64,000 bases of DNA from Pseudonocardia acidicola (GTDB lineage: Bacteria; Actinomycetota; Actinomycetes; Mycobacteriales; Pseudonocardiaceae), in NCBI RefSeq assembly GCF_012911935.1, contig NZ_JAAXLA010000022.1:1-64000 (forward strand), written 5' to 3'. The position numbers and the translations under genes were made by a program. Below, piece by piece: positions 50,275 to 59,298 of the stretch; the first letter of the stretch is position 1; each line of letters starts with the position of its first letter. The notes under the pieces are model-generated. The model saw only the letters and a program-made list of their open reading frames with translations. It ran no database searches and was not told the origin of the DNA.

Positions 50275-52676
50275 GCCGACCCCTCCTTGCGCGACTGGGC
50301 TTCACGGATCAGCTCGAGGAGCCGGGGCGGGGTGATCGGGAACCGGGTCACCTTCACGCCGAGGTCGCTGAGCGCGTCGTCGACGGCGCTGGCGACCAGC
50401 GACACACCGGCGATCGTGCCTGCCTCCCCGACGCCCTTGACGCCGCCCGGGATGTCCGGTGCCGGCGTCTCCTGGTGGAAGAACTGGAACGGCGGGATGT
50501 CCATCGCCGTGGGCAGCAGGTAGTCCATGAAGCTGGCGGTCTTCAGCTGGCCTTCCTCGTCGTAGACGAGCTCCTCGAGCAGCGCGCCGCCCAGCGCCTG
50601 GGCCAGGCCGCCGGCGAGCTGGCCGTCGACCAGCATCGGGTTGATCACCGTGCCGCAGTCGTGGGCCTGCAGGCAGTCGAGCAGCGACACCATCCCGCTC
50701 TCGCGGTCGACCTCGACCAGCAGGACCGTGCAGCCGTAGGAGGTGGCCATGTTCGGCGGGTCGAACACGTCGACCTCCTCCAGCGTGGGCATCTCGTTCT
50801 CGGGCAGCCGGTCCAGCAGCCGCCGGTAGGCCGCGTCCCCGACGTCGCGGGTGGACACCGACTTGCCGGTCGTGCCGCGCACGCTGATCTCGCCGTTCTC
50901 GATCTCCAGGTCGTCCGGGGATGCCTCGAGCAGCTCGGCGGCCACCCGGAGGATCTTCGCGCGCAGTCGCGTGCTGGCCCGGAGGATCGAGGCACCGCCG
51001 AGCGGAGCGCCCCGGCTGCCGCCCGTGCCGTACCCGGTGAAGGGGCACGAGTCGGTGTCGCCGGTGACGACGACGACGTCGTCCATCGGGACGCCGAGCG
51101 CGTCCGCGGCGATCTGGGCGTAGGTGGTGTGGGTGCCCTGCCCCATGTTGATCTGGCCCGAGAAGACCGTCACCTTGCCGACCGAGTCCATCCGGACGGT
51201 GGCCTCGTCGAAGCCGGAGTGCTGCAGGCCGACCAGGTTCATGATCCGGCTGGGGCCGTAGCCGCTCGGTTCGATGTGGAAGGAGTAGCCGATCCCGACG
51301 GAGCGCCCTTCGGCCCGGGCCTGTGCCTGGCGCTCCCGCCAGCCCAGCTCCTCGACCTTGCTCATCGCGAGGTCGAGGCAGTCGGCGTACCGGCCGCTGT
51401 CGAAGGTGAAGGCAGCCCCGCTGAAGTAGGGGAACTCCTCGGGCGCGGGGAAGTTCTTGCGCCGGATCTCGGCCCGGTCCATCCCCAGTTCGCGGGCGGC
51501 GAACTCGATGAGCCGCTCGTGCACGATGTTGCCCTTGGGCGCCCCCCAGCCCCGGTAGGAACCATACGGCGCCCGGTTGGTCACGACGACCTTGACCGTC
51601 ACGTCGAGGTTGGGGATCTTGTACGGCCCCATGCACGTCAGTACGGACGCCCACGGCGGTCCGGAGCCGACGGTGCTGAAGGCGCCGCCGAGGACCCCGT
51701 AGGAGACCCCGCGCAGGCCGAGGATGGTGCCGTCGCTGCGCAGCGCCATCTCGAAGTCGAGGCGCTGGTCGCGCGAGTGACCGGTGGCGACGAAGCTGTC
51801 CGATCGGTCCTCGACGAGCTTGACCGGGCGGCCGGTGCGCCGGGACAGGACGGCGGCGATGACCTCCTCACCGTAGAAGTCGAACTTGTTGCCGAAGCCA
51901 CCGCCGAGGTCGGGCGTCCGGATGCGGATCTTGTGCACGGGTACGCCGAAGACCTCGCACAGCAGGTCGCGGGCGAGGTTGGGCGCCTGGGTCGACAGCC
52001 AGAGGTCGAGGGTGTCGGAGAAGGAGTCCCAGTTCACGATGCAGCCGCGCGGCTCCAGCGGGCACCCCATCGCACGGCCGTGCGTGAAGCTGCCCTCGAC
52101 CACGAGATCGGCCGAGGCGAACGCCTCGTCGGCGTCGCCGTTGGAGTAGGTGAGCGAGCCGCTGACGTTGTCGGGCCAGTCGTCGTACAGCTTGGGCGCG
52201 TCGGGCGCGAGCGCCGCGTCGAGGTCCGCCACCACCGGCAGCGGCTCGTACTCGACGTCGATCAGCTCGAGCGCGTCCTCGGCGACGTAGCGGTCGGTCG
52301 CGACGACGGCCGCGACCGCCTGCCCGACCCACCGGACGCGGTCGACGGCCAGGGCGTGCGTCTTCGCGATCCGCTGCTCCGGGATCGGGAGCCAGATGAC
52401 CGGCTGCTGGCCGGCGACGGCGGCGAGATCCTTCCCGGTGATGACGTCGAAGACCCCGGGCAGTTCACGGGCCCGGCTGGTGTCGATGCTGACGATGCGG
52501 GCGTGCGCGAGGGGGCTGCGCAGGACCGCTGCTTCGATCATCTTCGGCACTTCGACGTCGTCGATGAACATCCCTCGACCGGCCAGCAGGCGGGGATCCT
52601 CGGTACGCCGGATGCGGTTGCCGGTGTACCGGTTCGGACTATGAACCTGATCTTGAACGGGTTCAACCATGGTCAT
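50271..52676 (-). CDS. molybdenum hydroxylase large (molybdopterin) subunit (set 2)
   Basis: An 801-residue xanthine dehydrogenase-family large subunit. Visible elements are EDPRLLAGRGMFIDDVEVP at the N-terminus, PDLGGGFGNKFDFYGEE (Q-loop Gly-rich region), PYGSYRGWGAPKGNIVHERLIEFAARELGMD, GQINMGQGTHTTYAQIAADALGV, and VKGVGEAGTIAG with the catalytic Glu. SYRGWGAP lacks the AYRCSFR loop of true CO dehydrogenase, so the substrate is an aldehyde or N-heterocycle rather than CO. A 156-bp gap precedes it, so its transcription may be partly independent of set 1. Confidence 0.94.
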   Translation of the reverse strand: MTMVEPVQDQVHSPNRYTGNRIRRTEDPRLLAGRGMFIDDVEVPKMIEAAVLRSPLAHARIVSIDTSRARELPGVFDVITGKDLAAVAGQQPVIWLPIPEQRIAKTHALAVDRVRWVGQAVAAVVATDRYVAEDALELIDVEYEPLPVVADLDAALAPDAPKLYDDWPDNVSGSLTYSNGDADEAFASADLVVEGSFTHGRAMGCPLEPRGCIVNWDSFSDTLDLWLSTQAPNLARDLLCEVFGVPVHKIRIRTPDLGGGFGNKFDFYGEEVIAAVLSRRTGRPVKLVEDRSDSFVATGHSRDQRLDFEMALRSDGTILGLRGVSYGVLGGAFSTVGSGPPWASVLTCMGPYKIPNLDVTVKVVVTNRAPYGSYRGWGAPKGNIVHERLIEFAARELGMDRAEIRRKNFPAPEEFPYFSGAAFTFDSGRYADCLDLAMSKVEELGWRERQAQARAEGRSVGIGYSFHIEPSGYGPSRIMNLVGLQHSGFDEATVRMDSVGKVTVFSGQINMGQGTHTTYAQIAADALGVPMDDVVVVTGDTDSCPFTGYGTGGSRGAPLGGASILRASTRLRAKILRVAAELLEASPDDLEIENGEISVRGTTGKSVSTRDVGDAAYRRLLDRLPENEMPTLEEVDVFDPPNMATSYGCTVLLVEVDRESGMVSLLDCLQAHDCGTVINPMLVDGQLAGGLAQALGGALLEELVYDEEGQLKTASFMDYLLPTAMDIPPFQFFHQETPAPDIPGGVKGVGEAGTIAGVSLVASAVDDALSDLGVKVTRFPITPPRLLELIREAQSRKEGSA

Positions 52677-52832
52677 GGCGCGAGCTCCTCGTCGCTCCTC
52701 GAATCACCAGTACTGCGGAGGCATACGGCGGCCTGGCCCCTCGGGCTCTGCGGAGGGACCGTGGCCGGTTCAGCCGGCGGCGCACCAGACCGAGGTGCTC
52801 CGCCGCTGTTCGCGGATCGGGGTGGGTCTGTG

Positions 52833-55115
52833 TCAACTCTGAATCGCCGCGAGGACCTCCTCGGGGGTGATGGGGATGCTGTTCAGCGGCTTGCCGATCG
52901 CGTCGCTGACCGCGTTGGCGATGACCGCGGCCGGCAGCAGGACCGGGCCCTCCCCGACGCCCTTGGCACCGGCCGGGCCGTCCGGGTCGGGGTGCTCGAG
53001 CGCGAAGAACTCGACCCGGGGGACGTCGACGGCCAGCGGCAACCGGTAGCTCTCCAGCGTTCGCTCGCGGTAGCGGCCGTCGTCCCCGATCCGCAGGCTC
53101 TCGTGCAGGGCGTAGCCGATGCCCTGGGTGACCCCGCCCATCACCTGGCCGTAGGTGCCGTCGGGGCTGATGATGCGGCCGACCTCCTGGGCCACCAGGT
53201 AGCGCAGCACCCGCACGGTGCCGGTCACCGGATCAACCTCCACCTCGGCGAGATGCACGTGGTAGGTCGGGGTCGGGAACGAGGGCAGCATCAGTCCCGT
53301 CGCGCACCCCGGATTGAAGTCGGGGAACGGCGTGACGAACGAGCCGGTGCCCTGGATCGGGCCGACCGTGTTGGTCGCCGTGACGGCGACCTGGGCGATC
53401 GGCAGGGCGTTGCCCGGCGCGCCCTTGACCCGCACGGTTCCGTCGGCCACCTCCAGGTCGTCCACAGCCGCTTCGAGCAGCCCGGCGGCAACGTTCTTGA
53501 GCTTCTCGATGACCTCGTCGGCGGCGATCTGGGACGCCTTGCCGACGATCCGCGTGGTCCGGCTGCCCTGTGACCCCGCATCGAACCCGGCGACGTCGGT
53601 GTCCGGCATCGTGACGTACACATCGGACGGTGGGATGCCCAGGCGGTCGGCGACGATCTGGGTCACGCCCATCGACACCGCGCCCGATCCGTTGTCGGTG
53701 GCGGCGGTGATCACCGCGGCGGTGCCGTCCTCGTGCAGCTTGACGACTGCGGTGCCGGGCATGGGGTTGGTCAGCCACCACGCGGCGCCGATCCCGATGC
53801 CGCGGTAGGGACGCCTGCCGGCCTGCAGCTCCGCCCAGGGCGCGGCGGTCTCGATGGCCTCGAATCCCTTCCGCAGGATGCCGGCGTCGTGCAGTACCTG
53901 GCCGTTGAGCAGTTCCTCACCGTCGGTGAACAGGTGCCGCAGCCGGTACTCCCGCCGGTCGAGCCCCAGCTCGGACGCGATGTGGTCGGTGTGCCGCTCG
54001 ACCGCGTGGTACAGGTAGGTGCCGTTGACGCCGCGGAACGCGCCGGTGGGGGCGGTGTTCGTGTACACCAGCCGCGCGATGACCCGGGTGGGACCGGCGC
54101 GGTAGACGCCGCGGGCACAGTGCAGCGCGATGCTGGCCAGCCACGGCATCTCACCGCTGTAGGCCCCGTTGTCGGCGATCACCTCGAGCTCGCGGGCGAG
54201 GACGTTCCCGTCCTCGTCGACCGCGGAGCGCAGCCGCGTGATCGCGTTCTCGCGGCTGGGGCAGGTGAGCAGGTCCTCGGTGCGGGTGTTCACCAGCTTG
54301 ACCGCGAGCCCGCCCGCGGCCCGGGACAGCAGCGCCGCGTACGGCTCCAGTCCGGCGTCGAGCTTGGCACCGAACCCGCCGCCGATGGTGTGGCCGACCA
54401 CCCGCACCGCCGAGGGCCGCACGTCGAGGAACTGCGACACCCGGTCGCGCACGTTGTAGGGGAACTGATGGGCGGTGTGCACGGTGTACCGGCCGTCGCG
54501 GAAGATGCCGACGGCGCTCTTGGGCTCGATGTAGGCCTGGTACTGGCGCTGTGCGACGAACTCGTCCTCGATGACCCGGTGAGCCTCGGCGAACGCCTCG
54601 TCGACCCCGGGTGGGTCGGAGATCGACTCGGCGGCGATGTTGCCGCGGCGGGGGAAGTCCTCGCCTGCGGTCGGGACGAACGCCTCCCAGCCCGGGTGGA
54701 CGAGTGGCGCGTCCGGGGCCATGGCCTCGGCCAGGTCGACCACCGCCGGCAGCGGCTCGATCTCCAGTTCGATGGCCGCGACGGCCGCGCGTGCCTGGGC
54801 CAGGGTGTCGGCGGCCACCGCGGCGACCGGCTGGCCCTCGTAGTGCACGACGTCGGCGGCGAACAGCCGCTGGTCCCGCAGCACCCAGCCCGCGTAGGTG
54901 TCCGGCGCGTCCGCCGCGGTCAGGACGGCGTGCACGCCGGGCATCGCCGAGGCCGCGGCGGTGTCGAGGCGGGTGATCCGCCCCGAGCTCACCGGGGAGC
55001 GCAGCAGGGCGCCCCAGATCATGCCGGGCTCGGAGTAGTCGACTCCGTAGACGGCCTCGCCGCTGACCTTGGACCGTCCGTCGGAGCGCGGGACCCGTTC
55101 ACCGATGACCGTCAT
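52833..55115 (-). CDS. molybdenum hydroxylase large (molybdopterin) subunit (set 1)
   Basis: A 760-residue xanthine dehydrogenase-family large subunit: GERVPRSDGRSKVSGEAVYGVDY at the start, GHTIGGGFGAKLDAGLEPYAALL, DNGSGAVSMGVTQIVADRLGI, AGFDAGSQGSRTTRIVG, and AKGVGEGPVLLPAAVIANAVSDAIG with the catalytic Glu. The active-site loop reads TGAFRGVNGTYLYHAVERHTDH, which is unlike the usual YRGxGxPE. It shares only about the family frame with the set 2 large subunit, so the two sets are not recent duplicates. The ATG at 55115 overlaps the small-subunit stop as ATGA. Confidence 0.93.
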   Translation of the reverse strand: MTVIGERVPRSDGRSKVSGEAVYGVDYSEPGMIWGALLRSPVSSGRITRLDTAAASAMPGVHAVLTAADAPDTYAGWVLRDQRLFAADVVHYEGQPVAAVAADTLAQARAAVAAIELEIEPLPAVVDLAEAMAPDAPLVHPGWEAFVPTAGEDFPRRGNIAAESISDPPGVDEAFAEAHRVIEDEFVAQRQYQAYIEPKSAVGIFRDGRYTVHTAHQFPYNVRDRVSQFLDVRPSAVRVVGHTIGGGFGAKLDAGLEPYAALLSRAAGGLAVKLVNTRTEDLLTCPSRENAITRLRSAVDEDGNVLARELEVIADNGAYSGEMPWLASIALHCARGVYRAGPTRVIARLVYTNTAPTGAFRGVNGTYLYHAVERHTDHIASELGLDRREYRLRHLFTDGEELLNGQVLHDAGILRKGFEAIETAAPWAELQAGRRPYRGIGIGAAWWLTNPMPGTAVVKLHEDGTAAVITAATDNGSGAVSMGVTQIVADRLGIPPSDVYVTMPDTDVAGFDAGSQGSRTTRIVGKASQIAADEVIEKLKNVAAGLLEAAVDDLEVADGTVRVKGAPGNALPIAQVAVTATNTVGPIQGTGSFVTPFPDFNPGCATGLMLPSFPTPTYHVHLAEVEVDPVTGTVRVLRYLVAQEVGRIISPDGTYGQVMGGVTQGIGYALHESLRIGDDGRYRERTLESYRLPLAVDVPRVEFFALEHPDPDGPAGAKGVGEGPVLLPAAVIANAVSDAIGKPLNSIPITPEEVLAAIQS

Positions 55116-55588
55116 CGTCCGTTCCTCCCGGCAACCGTCGCGGCGACCGCGTCGAGGATCTGGCTGTAGCCCGTGCAGCGGCAGATGTTGCCCGCCAGCG
55201 CGGTCCGCAGGTCTTCTTCGGACGGCGCGTCGTCCTCGCGCAGGACGGCGACCAGGGTGGTGATGAACCCCGGCGTGCAGAACCCGCACTGCACACCCCC
55301 GGCCGCGACGAACGCGGCCTGCAGGTCACGGCCGAGGTCGTCGCGGGTCATCCCCTCGACCGTCTCGATCTGTCGGCCCTCGGCCGCGCCGGCGGCGTAG
55401 ATGCACGAGTCCACCGGCAGACCGTCGATCAGCACGGTGCATGCGCCGCATTCACCCTCGCTGCAGCCCTCCTTGGTCCCGGTGAGGCGCAGGCGCTCCC
55501 TCAGGACGGAGAGCAGCGTCTCCGCGGGGTCGATCTCGGCCCGCGCAGGCTTGCCGTTGACCGTGAAGTTGACTTCCACCACTCTCAC
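55112..55588 (-). CDS. molybdenum hydroxylase small subunit, [2Fe-2S] (set 1)
   Basis: A 158-residue CoxS-type subunit with cluster motifs GCSEGECGACTVLIDG and QCGFCTPGFI and the closing NICRCTGYSQIL. It links the molybdenum and FAD subunits. The start overlaps the FAD-subunit stop by 4 bp, and its own stop overlaps the large-subunit ATG. In set 1 the order is FAD, small, large, which differs from set 2. Confidence 0.95.
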   Translation of the reverse strand: MRVVEVNFTVNGKPARAEIDPAETLLSVLRERLRLTGTKEGCSEGECGACTVLIDGLPVDSCIYAAGAAEGRQIETVEGMTRDDLGRDLQAAFVAAGGVQCGFCTPGFITTLVAVLREDDAPSEEDLRTALAGNICRCTGYSQILDAVAATVAGRNGR

Positions 55589-56457
55589 CCTTCGCCGTCC
55601 GGGGCGGACTGTCCCGCTCGCTGCGCGCAGATCCCGGCCGCCCTCTGCAGCAGCCCGGGAATCACCCGCCGCCGGTAGTCCGCGGTCCCGCGCAGGTCGT
55701 CCACGGGCGTGATGTCGAGCAGGACGGCGTAGGCAGCCGCCTCCAGCGCAGCCGGCTCGAGCCGGCTGCCGACGAGCGCCGCCTCGGCATCGGCCGATCG
55801 CAGCGAGCGGGGGCCGACCGAGGCCAGCGCGATCCGGGCGTCACGCACGGTGCCGTCGGGCTCGAACGCCAGGCGCATCGCCAGCCCGACGATCGCCACC
55901 TCCATCGCGCTGCGCCTGCCGACCTTGAGGTAGACGTCGCCGCCGGCCTCGCCCGGGTCGGCCAGGATGATCTCGGTGAGCAGTTCGTCCGGTGCACGGG
56001 TCGTGGTCCGCCGTCCGACGACGAACTCCTGCACCGGCACGGTCCGGCTCCCCGCGTTGCTGCGCAGCGTGACCCGGGCGTCGTGGACGAGCAGGGCAGG
56101 CAGCGTGTCCGCGGCAGGCGAGGCGTTGCAGACGTTCCCGCCGATCGTGCCGACCACCTGCGTCTGCAGCCCACCCACGGTGGACGCCGACTCGGCGATC
56201 GAGCGGAACCTCGCGCCCAGCACGCCCTTGGCCAGGTCACGATGGGTCACCAGCGAGCCGAGGCGAGTGGCGCCGTTCGCATCGATCCCCCGCAACTCAG
56301 CAATCTTCTCGACGTGGAGCAGGACCGAGGGAGTGATCTCCCCGCGGGCGAGCTGGATCATCACGTCGGTACCGCCGGCGAGGACCTGACACTCGTCCCC
56401 TCGGCCGCCCAGCACCGTGAGGGCTTCGTCGAGGGAGTCGGTCGTGCGTAGCTCCAT
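55585..56457 (-). CDS. molybdenum hydroxylase FAD-binding subunit (set 1)
   Basis: A 290-residue CoxM-type FAD subunit: CQVLAGGTDVMIQLARGEITP near residue 30, VGTIGGNVCNASPAADTLPALLVHDARV for flavin binding, and the C-terminal CO-dehydrogenase flavoprotein domain. The ATG at 56457 has an ideal GGAAGGAGGTGTC site. The 168-bp gap upstream of this start contains a 12-bp motif shared with the pucR promoter region. Confidence 0.95.
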   Translation of the reverse strand: MELRTTDSLDEALTVLGGRGDECQVLAGGTDVMIQLARGEITPSVLLHVEKIAELRGIDANGATRLGSLVTHRDLAKGVLGARFRSIAESASTVGGLQTQVVGTIGGNVCNASPAADTLPALLVHDARVTLRSNAGSRTVPVQEFVVGRRTTTRAPDELLTEIILADPGEAGGDVYLKVGRRSAMEVAIVGLAMRLAFEPDGTVRDARIALASVGPRSLRSADAEAALVGSRLEPAALEAAAYAVLLDITPVDDLRGTADYRRRVIPGLLQRAAGICAQRAGQSAPDGEG

Positions 56458-56549
56458 GACACCTCCTTCCGAGTCGGTCGAGTAGGGCCAATCTAGGAAT
56501 GGCCCGGCATTCGAGCCATGTGCCGGTTCGATGGGTTCACAGTCATTCT

Positions 56550-56561
56550 TGTGCAGGTTGC
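56550..56561 (-). promoter_or_regulatory. 12-bp motif shared with the pucR upstream region (site 1)
   Basis: On the minus strand this reads GCAACCTGCACA, identical to 60434-60445 on the plus strand. It lies about 95 bp before the FAD-subunit start and a few bases after a partial copy (GCAACCGTGCAACC). A PucR binding site is suspected. Confidence 0.45.
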
Positions 56562-56625
56562 ACGGTTGCGGATGCAGCGACCGCGCGCCGATACCGGCCC
56601 GAAACACGACGGATACATGTCGGCC

Positions 56626-58191
56626 CTAATGGATCTTCAAAGGCCCCGCCGCCTTGACCCGAATGCGGGCGACCGGCTCGGTGAGATACGCCAGCGGCAC
56701 CTCTTCGACCTCGACCACCTCCACATGAGCGGGGTCCGCACCGGCCCGGATCGCCTCGTCCCGAGCCAGCTGCACGGCCTCGGCGATGGCCTCGTCCCGG
56801 CCGTCCTTGCCGTAGGCGAACACCCGGTCGAGCTCCCCGGACACCGACGCGATGGCCGCGCCGATCGCGTTGGCCACGTCGTAGTTCTCCGGCCGGTGCA
56901 CGCCGGCCACGCCCTCCAGCGTCTCGGGGATCAGCCCGCTGCCACCACCCACGGCGATCAGCGGGAGCTCTCGACCGGAGGTCTTCACCCGGTCGACCGC
57001 GTCCTCGATCCGGGCGTCGCTGGCGGTGATCGCCCGGAGCAGCAGCTCCTCGAACCCGGTGGTTCGACCGGCGTCGCCGATCCCGCTCGCGCGCCCGGAG
57101 GCGACGATCGCATCGGTGATGGTCGGGACCGCGCCGCCGAACACCAGTGCCTCGGTCGACAGCCGATAACCGACACTGCCCGGACCGAGAGCGACCGTGC
57201 CGTCGGACTCGCCGAGGATCGTTCCGCCGCCGATCGCCAGCGACACGAGATCGGGCATCCGGAAGTTCGTCCGGACCCCGCCGATCTCGACGGCGGTCGA
57301 CGACTCCCGCGGGAACCCCGAGATGAGGATCCCGATGTCGGTCGACGTGCCACCGACGTCGACGACCAGGGCGTCCAGCGCCCCGGTCAGGTAACTGGCT
57401 CCGCGCATGCTGTTGGTGGGCCCACTGCCGATGGTCAGGATGGGATAGCGACGGACATAGTCCAGACTCATCAGCGTGCCGTCGTTCTGCGCGATGTAGG
57501 CCTCGGCGGTGATCCCGTTGGCGCTCATCGCGTTGCTCAGCCCGGCGGTGACCCGGGCCGCGACCCCGACCAGCGCCGCGTTGAGAACGCAGGCGTTCTC
57601 CCGCTCGAGCAGCCCCAGGGAACCGATCTCGTGGCTCAGCGACACCGGGATGTCGCCGAGCACCTCCCGGACCAGTTCCTCGACCCGGTACTCCTGATCC
57701 GACAGCACCGGCGAGAAGACCCCGGAGATCGCCACCCCCTCGGCCTGCTCGCGCACGCCGTCGAGGAAGCGGCGCACAGCGTCCTCGTCGAGCGGGACGA
57801 TCGGCTCGCCGGTCATCTCGACCCCGCCGTCGACGATCGTCTCCCCGCACGAGATGGCGGCCTTCAGATCCGGCGGCCAGCCGGCCAGCGGAGGGATGGA
57901 GAGCGTCGCCGGGCCGCCGAGCCGAATCACGGCGACCCGGTTGAGGTTGCGCCGCTCGAGAATGGCGTTGGTGGCGTGCGTCGTCCCCAGCATGACGTGG
58001 CTGACGTTCCCGGCTGCCCCGTCCAGCTGTTCGAGGACGCGCCGGAGCGCCGAGAGGATCCCCGTGGTCACGTCGGGGGTGGTGGGGTGCTTCACCTTCG
58101 CCAACAGCCGATCTTCCTTGTCCAGGATGACGGCGTCGGTGTTGGTGCCGCCGACGTCGATCCCGACCCGCAGGCCACCCAGCTCACGCAT
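56626..58191 (-). CDS. hydantoinase/oxoprolinase HyuA-like protein
   Basis: A 521-residue ASKHA-type protein of the hydantoinase/oxoprolinase N-terminal family. GIDVGGTNTDAVILD is the N-terminal phosphate-binding loop, MLGTTHATNAILERRNL follows, LSHEIGSLGLLERENACVLNAAL sits in the linker, and VVDVGGTSTDIGI plus VGGGSGLIPETLEG form the C-terminal lobe. HyuA-type proteins couple ATP to opening of cyclic amides such as hydantoin or 5-oxoproline, usually with a HyuB partner. No HyuB is present; the neighbour is a DUF917 protein with which this group is often paired. The start overlaps the DUF917 stop by 8 bp. Confidence 0.88.
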   Translation of the reverse strand: MRELGGLRVGIDVGGTNTDAVILDKEDRLLAKVKHPTTPDVTTGILSALRRVLEQLDGAAGNVSHVMLGTTHATNAILERRNLNRVAVIRLGGPATLSIPPLAGWPPDLKAAISCGETIVDGGVEMTGEPIVPLDEDAVRRFLDGVREQAEGVAISGVFSPVLSDQEYRVEELVREVLGDIPVSLSHEIGSLGLLERENACVLNAALVGVAARVTAGLSNAMSANGITAEAYIAQNDGTLMSLDYVRRYPILTIGSGPTNSMRGASYLTGALDALVVDVGGTSTDIGILISGFPRESSTAVEIGGVRTNFRMPDLVSLAIGGGTILGESDGTVALGPGSVGYRLSTEALVFGGAVPTITDAIVASGRASGIGDAGRTTGFEELLLRAITASDARIEDAVDRVKTSGRELPLIAVGGGSGLIPETLEGVAGVHRPENYDVANAIGAAIASVSGELDRVFAYGKDGRDEAIAEAVQLARDEAIRAGADPAHVEVVEVEEVPLAYLTEPVARIRVKAAGPLKIH

Positions 58192-59251
58192 AGCGATCCA
58201 CCACCGAGACGAAGTCGAAGTCGTAACCGAACGCGCGGGGCCCGACGGCTGCCAGCCCTTCCGCGGTGGTCCACACCGGGGGCGAGGGGAATGCCACGAT
58301 CTCGATCCGCTGGCCGTACCGGGTGCCCTCGGTCACGATCCCGTGCCCGGTGTGCATGTCGAGCAGCGTGATGATGTCCGGGACCGTCGCCAACGGCTCT
58401 CCGTCCTCGAGCACGACCAGGTTCTCGTTCTGGAACTCCAGCCGGAACAACCGGCCTTTGTCGGCGCCGAGACCCTCGACCAGCGCGGAGCCGCGGACGA
58501 ACCCGCCACTGGTGCGCCGCTCGATGTCGACCACCTTGCCCTGCCCCAGGCGGATCACGGGCGCGACCTGTGCGATCGAGTCGATCGGCTCCTCACCGCC
58601 GCGCCGGATCGCCTCGCCCATCCGGACCGCCCTGCTCACCGTGCCCGGGATGATCGGCCGCCGCGCCTGCCCCACGGTCATGGGATACAGCCCGCCGCAG
58701 GCCGACCCGCCGAGCGAGGCGACGCAGTTGCGGACGAGCTTCTCCAGCCAGATGTTGTCCCGGGTGTTGAAGACGACGGTCTGCAGACGCTCGTCGGTGA
58801 TCACCGCGGGCGACCCGGGGATCCCGTACAGGTGCGGGGTGAGCATCTGGAGCTCGGGAAAGGCCCGGCCCATGAAGTCCCCGTCCAGCAGCGGCAGGCC
58901 CGCATAGGCGGCCCACGCCACCGGCAGGACCCCGTTGATTCCGCCCATCTCGAACGGCATCACCGCGGCGACGGGCCGGCCGAACTGGCGCTCGTACGCC
59001 TCGCGGATGACCCGGCCCTCGGCGCCGTTGGGGATCTTCTCCACCATCACGGTCGGGGCCCCGATCATGCCGCAGGGCATGATCAGGTCGTCGTCGCCGA
59101 AGGCGTCCAGGGGCTTGACCTCCACCGGGCCCAGCTCGCGGATCGCCTCCATCGCCATCAGCTCGCCGATCCGCGGGTCGCCGCCACCTCCACCGGCGAA
59201 CACCGTGCAGCCCAGCGAGAGCGCGGGCAGGTTGCCCTGGTCGATGCGCAT
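58184..59251 (-). CDS. DUF917 family protein
   Basis: A 355-residue protein of the DUF917 family: LGCTVFAGGGGGDPRIGELMAMEAI near the N-terminus, DLIMPCGMIGAPTVMVEKIPNG, PVAAVMPFEMGGINGVLP, and YPMTVGQARRPIIPGTVSRAVRMGEAIR. Family members are commonly encoded beside HyuA-type genes. Function is not established. I used the ATG at 59251 because homologue-like sequence starts there. A GTG at 59302 would overlap the LLM stop as GTGA, which is the pattern elsewhere in this operon, so it remains possible. Confidence 0.85.
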   Translation of the reverse strand: MRIDQGNLPALSLGCTVFAGGGGGDPRIGELMAMEAIRELGPVEVKPLDAFGDDDLIMPCGMIGAPTVMVEKIPNGAEGRVIREAYERQFGRPVAAVMPFEMGGINGVLPVAWAAYAGLPLLDGDFMGRAFPELQMLTPHLYGIPGSPAVITDERLQTVVFNTRDNIWLEKLVRNCVASLGGSACGGLYPMTVGQARRPIIPGTVSRAVRMGEAIRRGGEEPIDSIAQVAPVIRLGQGKVVDIERRTSGGFVRGSALVEGLGADKGRLFRLEFQNENLVVLEDGEPLATVPDIITLLDMHTGHGIVTEGTRYGQRIEIVAFPSPPVWTTAEGLAAVGPRAFGYDFDFVSVVDRYA

Positions 59252-59298
59252 GCCTGTCGTCCCCGCGAGGCCCGGCCGTCCGCGATCTCGCGCAGCCG

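Noticed and set aside
50271-52676. Aerobic CO dehydrogenase (CoxL form I)
   Set aside because: The AYRCSFR active-site motif with its catalytic Cys is absent; the loop reads SYRGWGAP.
50475-53573. 1032-codon plus-strand frame
   Set aside because: It runs antisense to two molybdenum hydroxylase large subunits and across their gap. The composition is shadow-like, and the opposite frames have all expected motifs.
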